From JAWKTM01 sp041399085 (GTDB taxonomy: Bacteria; Planctomycetota; Planctomycetia; Pirellulales; Pirellulaceae): 64,000 bases of DNA. The translations under genes and the position numbers were made by a program. Position 1 is the first letter of the stretch. Every line of letters begins with the position of its first letter. Shown in pieces: positions 42,972-52,729 of this stretch. Where the stretch lies: positions 46,286-110,285 of the forward strand of contig JAWKTM010000019.1 in the NCBI GenBank assembly GCA_041399085.1, read 5' to 3'. Below the pieces are notes generated by a model. That model did no database searches and was not told where the DNA came from. It worked only from the letters and a program-made list of their open reading frames with translations.

Positions 42972-45900
42972 ATGCGTTGGTGGCTGGCGGCTCTCTTGGT
43001 CGCGGGATTGGTCATCGTACCCGGTTGCGGCGAATCGAAGCTGGAGGAGATGAAGCGGCGCGCGATCCGCCGCAGTTCCGACGACGAGGAGGAAGAGCCA
43101 GCGCCGGTTGCCGTCGCGGAAGCAAAGCCGGCCGAGCAGGCGACGCCAGCGGCTGACGAGTCGGCGACTGACGGGCCCGCGGGTGCGGACGCCAACCCGC
43201 CCACAACGAATCCGGCCGCTAATCCGAACGGGAGCAAGCCGGCAACGCCAAACTCCGCCCAAGCCGCCGCCGCGACACCGCCCGCGCAACCGATCGCGGA
43301 ACTCCCGGCCGAAACACCGGAAACTTCCGTGAGTCCGGCGACCGTCGTCGCGAGCGGCCCCGAGCTGATCGTTTCCCCCGAGGGCAAGCACGTGTTGTTC
43401 GGCGAGACGAACGGCGCGGTTGGGTTGTTCGATGTGACTTCGGCCAGCTTGGTGCGATCGTTTCATGTGTCGAGCAGTCCGATAACGGCACTCGCATCCG
43501 ACATGAATCGAGAACGAATCGCCGCGGCGGATATGGCTGGCGACGTGCGTCTGTTCAACACGGCCTCGGCCGATGGCTTGGATGCGTTCGAGCGGGCTCG
43601 CCGCGAACGGGATGCGACGGTGGCTACGTTAAGCGGTCCTCGACAGCCGGTTACGAGTTTGTCGTTCGGCTTTGGTGGCGAACGATTGGCGGCGGGCTAT
43701 GGTGATGGATCGGTGCGAATTTGGCGAGCCGATCAAGCTCAGCCGACGTTTGGCGACGGCCACGCGGGCCGCGTGCTGGCCATGGCTTCCGCCGGTGACG
43801 GGCAGGCCCTGTTGACCGCCTCGGACGACGGAACCGTGCGGCTGTGGGACATGCGGACGAAGCAGGCGGTTGCCGAGTTCCCGGCGCAACGGCAATCGGT
43901 CACCACGGTGGCGATCAGCTCCGACGTTCGGTATCTGGCGGCTGGCGATCAGGCGGGCATGCTGCGCGTGTGGGACTTGCAGAAACCGAAGGAGCCGAGT
44001 GACGTAGCGGCGCATGACGGAGCCGTGTTGGCGCTCAAGTTCGAGGCGGCGACCAACTCGCTGCTGTCCAGCGGAGCCGATGGTCGTCTGCGTCGCTGGA
44101 CTTTGCCCCTGGAATCGGCACGCAGCTTTGCGGCGAACAGTCTGACGGACGATTTGGTAGCGCTGTCGCGCGATCGTCGCTTCGCCGGATTGTTGGACCA
44201 ACGCGGCCGCATTCACGTGTTGCGGTTGGCGGATGGCCAGGTGGTCAAGCAGTTCAACGATCCACCGCGGAAACCGACGGCGTTGGCTTTCACGGGCGAT
44301 ACTCGCAAAGCGGTCGCGGGTGATGACTCCGGCGCCGTCTCGGTGTGGGACAGTATCTCGGGGGAACTTCAGCAAACGTTGCCGGTACATACTTCGCCGG
44401 TCCGTCGTCTCGCGGCTCATCCGGCGCAGGACCTGTTTGCGTCGTCCAGCGTCGACGGGACGATTGCCGTTTGGAATTTGCCATCCGAGCCGCGAACGCT
44501 GGCGCAGTGGAAGAGCGCGCCGCAGGTGCTGGCCAGCAGCCCGAACGGCAAGATGCTGGTCGCCGGTTTGGCGGACGGGTCGCTGCACGTATGGGATAGC
44601 GAACGGGCCGCGATGGCGATCAACACGCCGCCTGAACAGCGTCCGGTAACTGCCGCGAGCATTAGCGAGGATGGCCGTTGGGTGGTCGTCGGATATGAAG
44701 ATGGCTCGGTGCGGATCTGGGATTATCAGACTCAGCCGATTGCCGATGCGACCGAGTTGAAGCTGCACGGCGGCGAAGTTCGTTATGTCAGCTATTCGGC
44801 CGAGTCACGCCGGCTGTGGACAGTCGATGTGCGAGGCAACGTCCGAACAACCCGTTGGCCTCATCAACGCGAACGCCTTTTGGCCCAAAGCGGCCAGGCC
44901 GTGAGATCGCTCGCCGCGTCGGTCGATGGCGAGACGATTGTTGCCGGGGACGAAGGCAGCAAGCTTCGTGTGTTGCGGTTGTCGGGGAACGGAGTCAATC
45001 AACAATCCATTTCGGCGCCATCGCCAATCCGTCGAATTTCATTGGGGGAATCGGCCGACACGGCGACGCTGGTGGGCGACGACGGACGGGCTTACCCGGT
45101 ACGGATATCGGACCAAAGCGTTCAAGGGCCTTTGACGATCGCAGGCAGCCGCATTGTCGCCGCCTGCGTGAGGCCGGACGGAAAGGAAATTACGGCGGTT
45201 GGCGACAACGGCGTTATCCAACAGTGGAGCTTGCCGCTCGTTCGCTCTGCTGAAACGGCCACGAAAGCCGAGAAGTGTTCCGTTGCCGCGTTGACGATGG
45301 TCGGCAAGATGCTGGCCGTCGCTGGCGATGGCCAGCCGCCAGCGGACGAGGCAAAGGACGGAGAAAGCGCGTCGGGCGAGATTCGGCTGTGGAACGCGGT
45401 TGAGAAGCGGCTGACAAAACTGACGGGACACGAATCGACGCCGCGGTTGCTGATTTGGTCGAACGATGGTCGTCGGTTGTTATCGGTCGAAGCGGACGGA
45501 ACAGCGCGAGTTTGGGACGGGGCAACCGGAACCCAAGTCGCCGTGTTTCGCGAAGATGGCCAGGTATCCGCGGCTTGCTTCGGCGCCGATTCGGAGACGG
45601 TTCTGACGTCGACGGATAGTCGAGTGCGGCTGTGGAGTGTCGTCAGCGGCGAAGTGGTCCGCGAGCTGCCCAAGGCAACCGCCGAAGTCACGGCGTTGGC
45701 GGTATCGCCGACGGCCCAATCGGTCGCCGTTGCCGATTCCTCGGGCGCGGTCCGAATCTTGAGCTTGTCCACCCATGAAGTTTCGGGCGAACTGAAACAT
45801 GAAGCGTCGGTTCGGCGTCTGGCTTGGAACGAATCGGGCAAGCGGTTAGTGACGATTGACAACGCCGGTAGCGTGCGAAGCTGGCAAGTCGCGGAGCAAC

Positions 45901-48900
45901 CGATGGCTACTGAGTTCGGAATCTTCGAACAGGCAGCGGAGGGTCGAGTCGCCGGAGTGACGTGGTCGAGCGACGAACAATGGGTCGCTGTCGCGACGTC
46001 CGATGGCCATCTCCAAGTTTGGGATGCGGACGGAAATCTGGTCGATTCGTTTACAGGTGCCGAGTGCCGCGATGTGGCCTTCGCGGGAGATCGAATTATC
46101 GCAGTGACAGGTTCGGGCTCGTTGCGACAGTTTCTTCGAGCCCGATCGGAAACGTGGCCGCAACGACACGAACAGGTGACTCACGTTTGCTATTCATCCG
46201 ACGGCACTCGGTTGGTGACGGGCGGCGATGATGGCGTCGTCCGAGTTTGGAATGAGACGGATGGCGTCGAACTTCGCCACTGGACGCTCGACGGCGCTCC
46301 GGTTGTGGCTTTGGCGATATCGGGCGATGGGCGGATCGTGGCGGCTGCTGGCAAGGATCGAATCGTCAGGATGTGGGACATCGAGCAAGCGGCGCGGGTC
46401 TCGTCGTTCACATCGAGCGACGACGTTTCTGGGCTGGCGTTTCGTGACGCTGATTCGTTGTTGATTGCCGCGGGCAAGGCAATTCAACGCGTGTCGGTTC
46501 GAACTGGCGAGTTGCAGGACAGCTTTGCCACGGCGGGTTCGACGATCAGCGGCTTCGCGGCGAGTCACGGGACGGTCGTGGCCGCGTTGGACGATGGCAG
46601 CTTGCGCATGTGGGAGGCTGCCGATGGGTTCACGTTTCGTCCACACCGCACGCCGGGCCGCGCCTTGGCGGTCGTGCCCGACGGCAGCCGAGCCGTTACT
46701 CAGACGGATGACGGACGAGTCGTCTTGGTGGGCATCGACGGTGGCGAAGTTGGCGAATTCCAGTCGCCTGCGGGCTCGCGGCTGGACGACATTGCCGTGG
46801 CGCCCGATGAGTCCCGAGTGGCCGGCGTGGATGCTTCCGGCAAGCAACTGTTGGTTTGGGACATGAAATCGCGGAGACTCGAACGGGATGTGACGCTGGG
46901 CATCGCGGCTTCACGTGTTCGTTTCGTCGAACAAGGTGGATCGGTAGGCGGATCGGTTTTCGCGCAAGGTGACGGCCAAGCAAGAACGATCGATGTTGAG
47001 ACCGGTCGCGTTTCGAGCCAGATCAAGTTGGACGACACAGCGGACTTGGCGGTCCCGAGCAGCCAGGGCGACGTCATTGCCGCTGGTCGAGCTGGACGCT
47101 TCTATCAAGTCAGCGTGCCCGTAGCGCGACGTTGGCAAGCGGATTCGGAAGGGATTCGCGACCTCGCGTTTGTCGCCGACAAGTCGTGGCTCGCAGCGAT
47201 TGGAAAGTCGACTGGCCCGGCGATTTGGAACTGGAACGATGGCGCCAAGCTGCGTTCGTTGCAGCAGGTCGGCGCCGAGTTGATTGGCATCGCGGCAACG
47301 CCGGACGGCAAACGGATTGTCGGCCGTGACGACGAGCGTGTTCATGTTTGGAGCAGCGAAACGGGCAAGCTGGAGCAGTCGTTCAATGCGCGGGGGCTTA
47401 ACGATCCGGGCTCCGTCGATCGGGAACTCGGAGGCCGAATGTCGTTGAGCACGGATGGCAAGCGGCTGACAATGGTCAGCGACGACGGGCGACCTTGCGT
47501 TTGGAATCTGGCGGACGGGAGCGAGGTGGACGTTGTCGGTGACAACGCGGCTCTGCGGAGCGCCAATGCCTCGTGGTTCGTCGGCCCCGACGTGCTGCTG
47601 GTTAGTTCCCAACGCGAGCCGGCTTGGCAGGTGCTGCCATTGCGACCTGGAACGGCGGTCGCCGGTCAGAACCGAAGTCTGAACGCGGCAGCGTTGGCCG
47701 ACGGCGGATCGCTGCATGTGGCCGCGGGAAGCGAACCGCGAGTTCGGCTCAGCGATTCGACAGGCCGCCCGCTGCACGACTTCGATCTCGACAAGACCAG
47801 CAACATCAAGTGCGTCGCAATGAATCCGAGTGGCGAACGACTGGCGGTTGGAGCCGCGCTGGGCTCGAGTCGAACGCCACCGCCAGCGGTCGCCGGCCAG
47901 CCAGAAGGCGGTGGCAAACTCTACGTGTGGAACATCGCCGACCGAAGCCTCGTTCAGGCGATCGAGTTGCCGGCTTCGCCCCGTTGTATTGCGATCACCA
48001 GCGATGGCCGACGCGTTGCGGTCGTTGGCGGCGAAGGACAAGTGCGATTGTACGACACGTCCAGCGGAGCGTTGCTGCGACGGATCGAGGTGGAAATGGC
48101 CGTCGATTCGTTGGCCTTTGTCGATAGAGAAACGACGTTGGCACTCGGCTTTCGCGATGGCCGTGTCGCTTGGTATCCGGTCGCAATGGAATCCTGGATC
48201 GACGCGCACGAAGGCCCCGTCAATTCGGTTTGCTTCTCGGGCGATCGACATTTGCTGACGGCGGGAGCCGACGGACAAGTGTTGCTGTGGGATGTGGAAA
48301 ATTCGACCGAACCGTTGCGTCGGTACATCGGCCACGACGCGGAGGTTGTTCAAGCTCGGGTGTCGCCAACGACCGACCATGTGGTGGGAGTGTTTGCCGA
48401 CGACACACATGCCGTCGCCGTCTGGCCGTTGGCAATGGAACAAACGACCACGGACGTCAAGCCGCTGGCGTTGTTCGAGCATCCGCAAGCGGTGCGGTGC
48501 GCTTTGACTTCGTCGGATGGCAAGTCGCTAATCACTGGCGGAACCGACATCGTGCGGTTGTGGGAGATTGCAGGCGGCAAAGAACTGGCTCGTTTCCAAG
48601 GCAACGAAGCGGCGGTCGCGGACTTGCAACTTGATTCGTTGGTCAACTCGATCGTGGCCGTCGCCTCCGATCGCTCGGTGCGGATGTGGAATTTGCCGGC
48701 CATCGATCCGGCCGCGGTTCCCGAGGATGCCGAGAAGCTTGCGGCGTTGGATTCGGATCGCAAGTTTACGGTCGACGAGCTTACGAGTAGTGAGCCGGAA
48801 ACGCTGCGAGTTCGGCCGGGCGCCACGGCGACTCGTTCTGGGAACGCCGGGCCAAGGCGTCCTGTCGACGGGCGGATTGTGTCGTTGGAAGAGCGGCTCC

Positions 48901-50549
48901 GTTCGGCGGAAAACGAACAGGATCGCGTGGCGGCGCGAAACCTGTTGCAGAGAGCGCGTCGCGAACGACAGTTGCTGGACGAGCTGGATACGGCTCGCGA
49001 CAACGAACAGCGAGCGGCGATTCGGCGGCGATTGGAAGCACTCGCGCGTAGCGAGAATGCGGAAGCCACGGCCTTCGAGCGATTCGCCGACTTGCGCCAG
49101 CAGATCTCGACCGCGGCCGACGACACGGCACGAACGGCTCTGCGGGAACAATTGGTCGAGGAACAACGCGAGCATTTTCGATCCACGACGGAGTTGGCCG
49201 CGGCCACCGATAACGCCACGGCCGTGGTCTACGACGATGGCCATCCGCATGTGATGGCCACGATCCGAACGAACTATCGCTTCCAGCAGAACGATCGCCA
49301 CGTGCATCGGCCCGTGCGGCTGCTTGTGTCGCAAGATATGTCGGTGGTGATCGCGGCCCAAAGCAGCGTGCCGGGCAGTAAGGAAACCGAGTTGCCGGGA
49401 TTCGTCGAAGCGTGGGATGTCTTCTCGGGCGAGAAGCTCCGCGAGTGGGACGAAGTGCGAAACAGCTCGGTCAGCGAGTTGCATTTCTCGCCGGATTTTC
49501 AATCCATCGTGACCTACCCGAATCTTTACCATTTCAATCTGGCATACGGCACTTCGGAACCATTCGCGATGGGATGCCGCTTGGCGACTTATCGCGGCCA
49601 GGATCCGAGCAAGGAAGGCTTGATCGCCGTCGGGACGCAGGGACCAGCCGACGCCGAGGCTCCCGTGTTGCGGTTCCTCAGCGGCAATCCGCTCGCGCCG
49701 CGGCCGGTCAACTTCAATGCTTACGATGCGAAGGTCACATCATTGGCGTTCGCCAACCGCCGCCCGACGATCGCGTTCGCCGTACGCGAACGGGCCGCGC
49801 ACAAGGTGTTGGTGGCCGACGCGAATCTGGCCGTGACGACCATGATCAGTGTCGATACGCATCGCCATCATCGGCCGTGGAACATCGAAGAGCCGGTGCT
49901 CGGCACGACTTCGCTGGCCTTTTCGCCCCACGACAAATATTTGGTTACGTATGGCGTCTACGATGACTTGCCGGAGTTCGACAAGCGGCGGATGTATCAG
50001 GCGACCGTCTGGCAAGCCGATTGGGAAGCGCGGAAGTTCACCAAGGTCTTTGAATCCGAACCGAAACGCGATCCTCTGATGTTGGAGATTGGCAGCCAGC
50101 CAATTCGGTTCGTCGGCGACACGTCGCTAGTTTCGCTGCCCACTTCGGACGGATTCATGGTGGTCGACCTGGAAGAGAAGGGCGAACCGGTGGCCACGAT
50201 CTCCTTGCCCGCTGTTCAAAAAGGACGTCCCGAGACTTGTATCTCGGACGACGGACGTTGGCTGGCGGCTGGCGACGACACGGGACAGATCACGCTGTGG
50301 AATCTGCAGACGGGCAAATCGCAGCCGTTGACGCTGGACGGCCGTCCGGCTCATGGCGGTCCCGTCGTCGGTTTGGCGTTTTCCGCGACGCATCCCCAGA
50401 CCGGCACGATCGACTTTCTGGTCTCGGCCGGCGAAGAGAAAAAGATCAAGATTTGGAGTCTGGTCGAGCGGCTTGAGCCCAAGCTGTACGAAGCGCCGGT
50501 GGAGCCGAAACCTCGGCCCGCCGCGGCGCGAGTCAGCCGCACGCGATAG
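42972..50549 (+). CDS. Giant WD40-repeat lipoprotein, 2,525 aa
   Basis: The ATG at 42972 has a gaggaa site 5 bases upstream and begins MRWWLAALLVAGLVIVPGC, a lipoprotein signal with Cys19 (the proline at -2 is unusual). An acidic, alanine/proline-rich linker occupies about 30-125. From about 130 to 1910 there are WD40 blades in an unbroken series; dividing the length by the usual 42 residues gives about forty units, such as TASDDGTVRLWDMRTKQAV and VTGGDDGVVRVWNETDG. At about 1969-2080 a charged coiled coil (SLEERLRSAENEQDRVAARN) interrupts, and a final propeller (about 2095-2500) ends with ISDDGRWLAAGDDTGQITLW. The tail is Arg/Pro-rich. No enzyme motif was seen, so it is best read as a surface or periplasmic scaffold. 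The frame is intact throughout. A membrane pseudokinase follows 56 bp downstream. Confidence 0.93.
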   Translation: MRWWLAALLVAGLVIVPGCGESKLEEMKRRAIRRSSDDEEEEPAPVAVAEAKPAEQATPAADESATDGPAGADANPPTTNPAANPNGSKPATPNSAQAAAATPPAQPIAELPAETPETSVSPATVVASGPELIVSPEGKHVLFGETNGAVGLFDVTSASLVRSFHVSSSPITALASDMNRERIAAADMAGDVRLFNTASADGLDAFERARRERDATVATLSGPRQPVTSLSFGFGGERLAAGYGDGSVRIWRADQAQPTFGDGHAGRVLAMASAGDGQALLTASDDGTVRLWDMRTKQAVAEFPAQRQSVTTVAISSDVRYLAAGDQAGMLRVWDLQKPKEPSDVAAHDGAVLALKFEAATNSLLSSGADGRLRRWTLPLESARSFAANSLTDDLVALSRDRRFAGLLDQRGRIHVLRLADGQVVKQFNDPPRKPTALAFTGDTRKAVAGDDSGAVSVWDSISGELQQTLPVHTSPVRRLAAHPAQDLFASSSVDGTIAVWNLPSEPRTLAQWKSAPQVLASSPNGKMLVAGLADGSLHVWDSERAAMAINTPPEQRPVTAASISEDGRWVVVGYEDGSVRIWDYQTQPIADATELKLHGGEVRYVSYSAESRRLWTVDVRGNVRTTRWPHQRERLLAQSGQAVRSLAASVDGETIVAGDEGSKLRVLRLSGNGVNQQSISAPSPIRRISLGESADTATLVGDDGRAYPVRISDQSVQGPLTIAGSRIVAACVRPDGKEITAVGDNGVIQQWSLPLVRSAETATKAEKCSVAALTMVGKMLAVAGDGQPPADEAKDGESASGEIRLWNAVEKRLTKLTGHESTPRLLIWSNDGRRLLSVEADGTARVWDGATGTQVAVFREDGQVSAACFGADSETVLTSTDSRVRLWSVVSGEVVRELPKATAEVTALAVSPTAQSVAVADSSGAVRILSLSTHEVSGELKHEASVRRLAWNESGKRLVTIDNAGSVRSWQVAEQPMATEFGIFEQAAEGRVAGVTWSSDEQWVAVATSDGHLQVWDADGNLVDSFTGAECRDVAFAGDRIIAVTGSGSLRQFLRARSETWPQRHEQVTHVCYSSDGTRLVTGGDDGVVRVWNETDGVELRHWTLDGAPVVALAISGDGRIVAAAGKDRIVRMWDIEQAARVSSFTSSDDVSGLAFRDADSLLIAAGKAIQRVSVRTGELQDSFATAGSTISGFAASHGTVVAALDDGSLRMWEAADGFTFRPHRTPGRALAVVPDGSRAVTQTDDGRVVLVGIDGGEVGEFQSPAGSRLDDIAVAPDESRVAGVDASGKQLLVWDMKSRRLERDVTLGIAASRVRFVEQGGSVGGSVFAQGDGQARTIDVETGRVSSQIKLDDTADLAVPSSQGDVIAAGRAGRFYQVSVPVARRWQADSEGIRDLAFVADKSWLAAIGKSTGPAIWNWNDGAKLRSLQQVGAELIGIAATPDGKRIVGRDDERVHVWSSETGKLEQSFNARGLNDPGSVDRELGGRMSLSTDGKRLTMVSDDGRPCVWNLADGSEVDVVGDNAALRSANASWFVGPDVLLVSSQREPAWQVLPLRPGTAVAGQNRSLNAAALADGGSLHVAAGSEPRVRLSDSTGRPLHDFDLDKTSNIKCVAMNPSGERLAVGAALGSSRTPPPAVAGQPEGGGKLYVWNIADRSLVQAIELPASPRCIAITSDGRRVAVVGGEGQVRLYDTSSGALLRRIEVEMAVDSLAFVDRETTLALGFRDGRVAWYPVAMESWIDAHEGPVNSVCFSGDRHLLTAGADGQVLLWDVENSTEPLRRYIGHDAEVVQARVSPTTDHVVGVFADDTHAVAVWPLAMEQTTTDVKPLALFEHPQAVRCALTSSDGKSLITGGTDIVRLWEIAGGKELARFQGNEAAVADLQLDSLVNSIVAVASDRSVRMWNLPAIDPAAVPEDAEKLAALDSDRKFTVDELTSSEPETLRVRPGATATRSGNAGPRRPVDGRIVSLEERLRSAENEQDRVAARNLLQRARRERQLLDELDTARDNEQRAAIRRRLEALARSENAEATAFERFADLRQQISTAADDTARTALREQLVEEQREHFRSTTELAAATDNATAVVYDDGHPHVMATIRTNYRFQQNDRHVHRPVRLLVSQDMSVVIAAQSSVPGSKETELPGFVEAWDVFSGEKLREWDEVRNSSVSELHFSPDFQSIVTYPNLYHFNLAYGTSEPFAMGCRLATYRGQDPSKEGLIAVGTQGPADAEAPVLRFLSGNPLAPRPVNFNAYDAKVTSLAFANRRPTIAFAVRERAAHKVLVADANLAVTTMISVDTHRHHRPWNIEEPVLGTTSLAFSPHDKYLVTYGVYDDLPEFDKRRMYQATVWQADWEARKFTKVFESEPKRDPLMLEIGSQPIRFVGDTSLVSLPTSDGFMVVDLEEKGEPVATISLPAVQKGRPETCISDDGRWLAAGDDTGQITLWNLQTGKSQPLTLDGRPAHGGPVVGLAFSATHPQTGTIDFLVSAGEEKKIKIWSLVERLEPKLYEAPVEPKPRPAAARVSRTR

Positions 50550-50605
50550 AGCGCGCCGCGCGACGGATTCCGGCTCGGCAATTGTTTGTGAAGGAATCGC
50601 GACTC

Positions 50606-52006
50606 GTGACTCGAACAAGCGAAATTAGCGAACACCGCCGCCGCGCCATGGAACCGCATTGCGTGCGGTTGCACGGTCTACACGGCGAACACTCGCCTTG
50701 CCCCTGTACGTCGCCGGCTGAATGCCCGCTGTTCGAGACGCCCACGGAGCCAGCCGATTCGGAAAACCAATCCGCGCCGCCCGCAGGCCAAGCGGTGAGT
50801 TCGAACGTCGCATTCTTGCGCGAGCTTGTTCAACGAGGCACGCTGACGCCGCTGCAAGCCAACGCGTTACTGACCGGCGCGTCCGAACCGCTGTTGATTG
50901 GCGACTATATCGTGTTGGACAAATTTCTCGCGGATCAAGACGGCGTGATCTACAAGGCTCAATCGCGTGTGGCCGACTCCGATCCGGTTTGCGTGCGGTT
51001 GTTGCCCAGCGGCGTGAAGCGTCGGCAAACGAAGTGGTTGGTTCGGCTGCTCGAGTCTCGCTCGCGCTGGTTGACGCATCGCCATTTGGCGGCCACGCGC
51101 GGTCTGGACCAAGTGCGCAAGGAAGTGGTGTTGCTGACCGAGTTCCTTCCTGGGGCGACATTGGCCGAGGCCGTCTTTCGCAACGGACCGGTCGCCCCGT
51201 CACTGGCGTTGCAGTACGCCATGCAACTGGGCTCGGCGCTGAAACATGCCGCGGATGGGCATTTGCATCATGGACGCCTGACGCCGGAGATGATCGTGCT
51301 GACCGATACCGGCGTGTTGAAGCTGTACGGTCTGGATTACGCGGTGCTGCGTCGATATCTGCCGACGATCACATTGGAACGCCCCCCGCTGTCGGAGTTG
51401 GCGATCAGTTGCCAAGCGCCCGAGCAGCGCATGCCGAACCCGCTGGACGATCATCGGACCGACACTTACGCCTTGGGGGCCGCGCTCTTTTTCATGATGA
51501 CGGGACGACCGTGGAACGGCGCGATCTGGAACGCGGCGAATCCGCAAAGTCCGCTCGCGTCGCTGCCTCCCACGGTACAACCACTGCTGGCTCGCATGTT
51601 GGCATTCCAACCAACGCATCGGTACGCGAACTACGGCGACCTGCTCCGGGACTTGCGAACGACGCACGAAGCGATGTTGGAGCAAGCGCTCGATGAAGCG
51701 ACCAATCATCCGCGACCTCAACCTCGGTTGGCTCTGCCGACACCACCGCCGCGCCGCCGCTTCAGCGCGCGGGCTGTTCGTCTGATGACGATCTCGGGAA
51801 TTGGCGGTTGCTTGGTGTTAGCGGCCGTGATCTTCTCCGTGGTTTCCGGCCGCGTCGACGATTCGGACGCGGCTGGAAACGGCGGCGTCCCCGTCTACTC
51901 GGGAGCAACCGATTCGGGGCACTCCGCGTCTGCCGACGTCCCGGTTTACCGTCCCGCTAAACAGGCTTCGGTCATTCCTTCGGCCGCGAGCAAGCCGACG
52001 GAGTAA
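50606..52006 (+). CDS. Membrane-anchored pseudokinase (Ser/Thr kinase fold)
   Basis: The 466-residue product begins with a histidine- and cysteine-rich region (about 18-45, with CPCTSPAEC). A protein-kinase fold follows (about 95-355), and then one membrane helix (about 393-414). Structural motifs survive: APEQ at 271-274 and DDHRTDTYALGAALFFMMTG in the F-helix region. The catalytic ones do not: the VAIK lysine is Arg131, the HRD aspartate is Arg224 within HHGRLTPEMIVL, the catalytic-loop Asn is Met229, and the DFG triad reads GLD at 242-244. It should therefore be inactive or an ATP-independent scaffold. The start is uncertain: GTG 50606 has an aagga 10 bases upstream; TTG 50582 and GTG 50588 are alternatives. 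It lies 56 bp after the WD40 lipoprotein, suggesting a shared transcript. Confidence 0.85.
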   Translation: MTRTSEISEHRRRAMEPHCVRLHGLHGEHSPCPCTSPAECPLFETPTEPADSENQSAPPAGQAVSSNVAFLRELVQRGTLTPLQANALLTGASEPLLIGDYIVLDKFLADQDGVIYKAQSRVADSDPVCVRLLPSGVKRRQTKWLVRLLESRSRWLTHRHLAATRGLDQVRKEVVLLTEFLPGATLAEAVFRNGPVAPSLALQYAMQLGSALKHAADGHLHHGRLTPEMIVLTDTGVLKLYGLDYAVLRRYLPTITLERPPLSELAISCQAPEQRMPNPLDDHRTDTYALGAALFFMMTGRPWNGAIWNAANPQSPLASLPPTVQPLLARMLAFQPTHRYANYGDLLRDLRTTHEAMLEQALDEATNHPRPQPRLALPTPPPRRRFSARAVRLMTISGIGGCLVLAAVIFSVVSGRVDDSDAAGNGGVPVYSGATDSGHSASADVPVYRPAKQASVIPSAASKPTE

Positions 52007-52164
52007 ACTGTTGGCGGAGTTAGCTGGCGACGGACACCTTGACGATTGGTGGCCGGTCCTGCGCGGGCTGTTATCGTCCAGCGGCGACATTACACTCGCA
52101 TGACGGCCCTGGCGTTCCGCCGCCGACTTTCCCGCACGATCATTCACGCTTTCGAAGAGCACCC

Positions 52165-52626
52165 ATGCCCATTCATTCGAGTTCGCATTCGCGTCCCGAA
52201 GCCGTGGCGGATTATCCCGTGGCCGTGCGTTTGCCGGTCCAGTGGGGCGACCAAGACGCTTTCGGCCATGTAAACAACACTGTGTACCTGCGTTGGTTCG
52301 AGACGGCGCGAATCGCGTACTTCGAGCAGTCGGGCATGGATCCGTTGATGGAACGGCGGCAAGTCGGGCCGATTCTGGCTTCGGCCACCGTGCATTATCG
52401 CCGCCAAGTGACGTATCCCGATCACGTCTGGATTGGCGCCCGCGTCGCTCGCATGGGCACGAAGAGCGCCACGATGGAGCACGCCGTCTATAGTGAAACC
52501 GAACAGCAAATTGCCGCCGACGGCAGTTGCGTGGTCGTGGCGTTCGACTACGGCAAAAATCATTCGACGCCAATTCCACAAGAGCTGCGCGACGTGATCG
52601 CGGCGTTCGAGCAGCGTGAGTATTGA
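52165..52626 (+). CDS. Acyl-CoA thioesterase (hotdog fold, 4HBT family)
   Basis: This is a 153-residue hotdog protein of the 4-hydroxybenzoyl-CoA thioesterase/YbgC type. The active-site region GDQDAFGHVNNTVYLRWFE has the expected aspartate (WGDQDAFGHVNN) and the YLRWFETARIAYF helix. It hydrolyses acyl-CoA thioesters in the cytoplasm; the acyl specificity is unknown. The start at 52165 (MPIHSSSHSRPEA) is chosen because the longer frame from 52039 has an unlikely histidine/cysteine-rich leader. It follows the pseudokinase by 158 bases. Confidence 0.9.
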   Translation: MPIHSSSHSRPEAVADYPVAVRLPVQWGDQDAFGHVNNTVYLRWFETARIAYFEQSGMDPLMERRQVGPILASATVHYRRQVTYPDHVWIGARVARMGTKSATMEHAVYSETEQQIAADGSCVVVAFDYGKNHSTPIPQELRDVIAAFEQREY

Positions 52627-52729
52627 TCGCGGGTCGCTCGAACAGACCGAATGGCCAATTCGTGAATCGACATCGGCAGACAACTCCGCTTCGAACCGTT
52701 CGACAATCGCACTCAGCAAGGAACCCGTT

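Noticed and set aside
46911..48488. 525-codon antisense frame over the giant WD40 gene
   Set aside because: It is a shadow of the WD40 repeats; no signal, motif or start site.
50606..52006. Active serine/threonine kinase
   Set aside because: The VAIK Lys, HRD Asp, catalytic-loop Asn and DFG Asp are all replaced.
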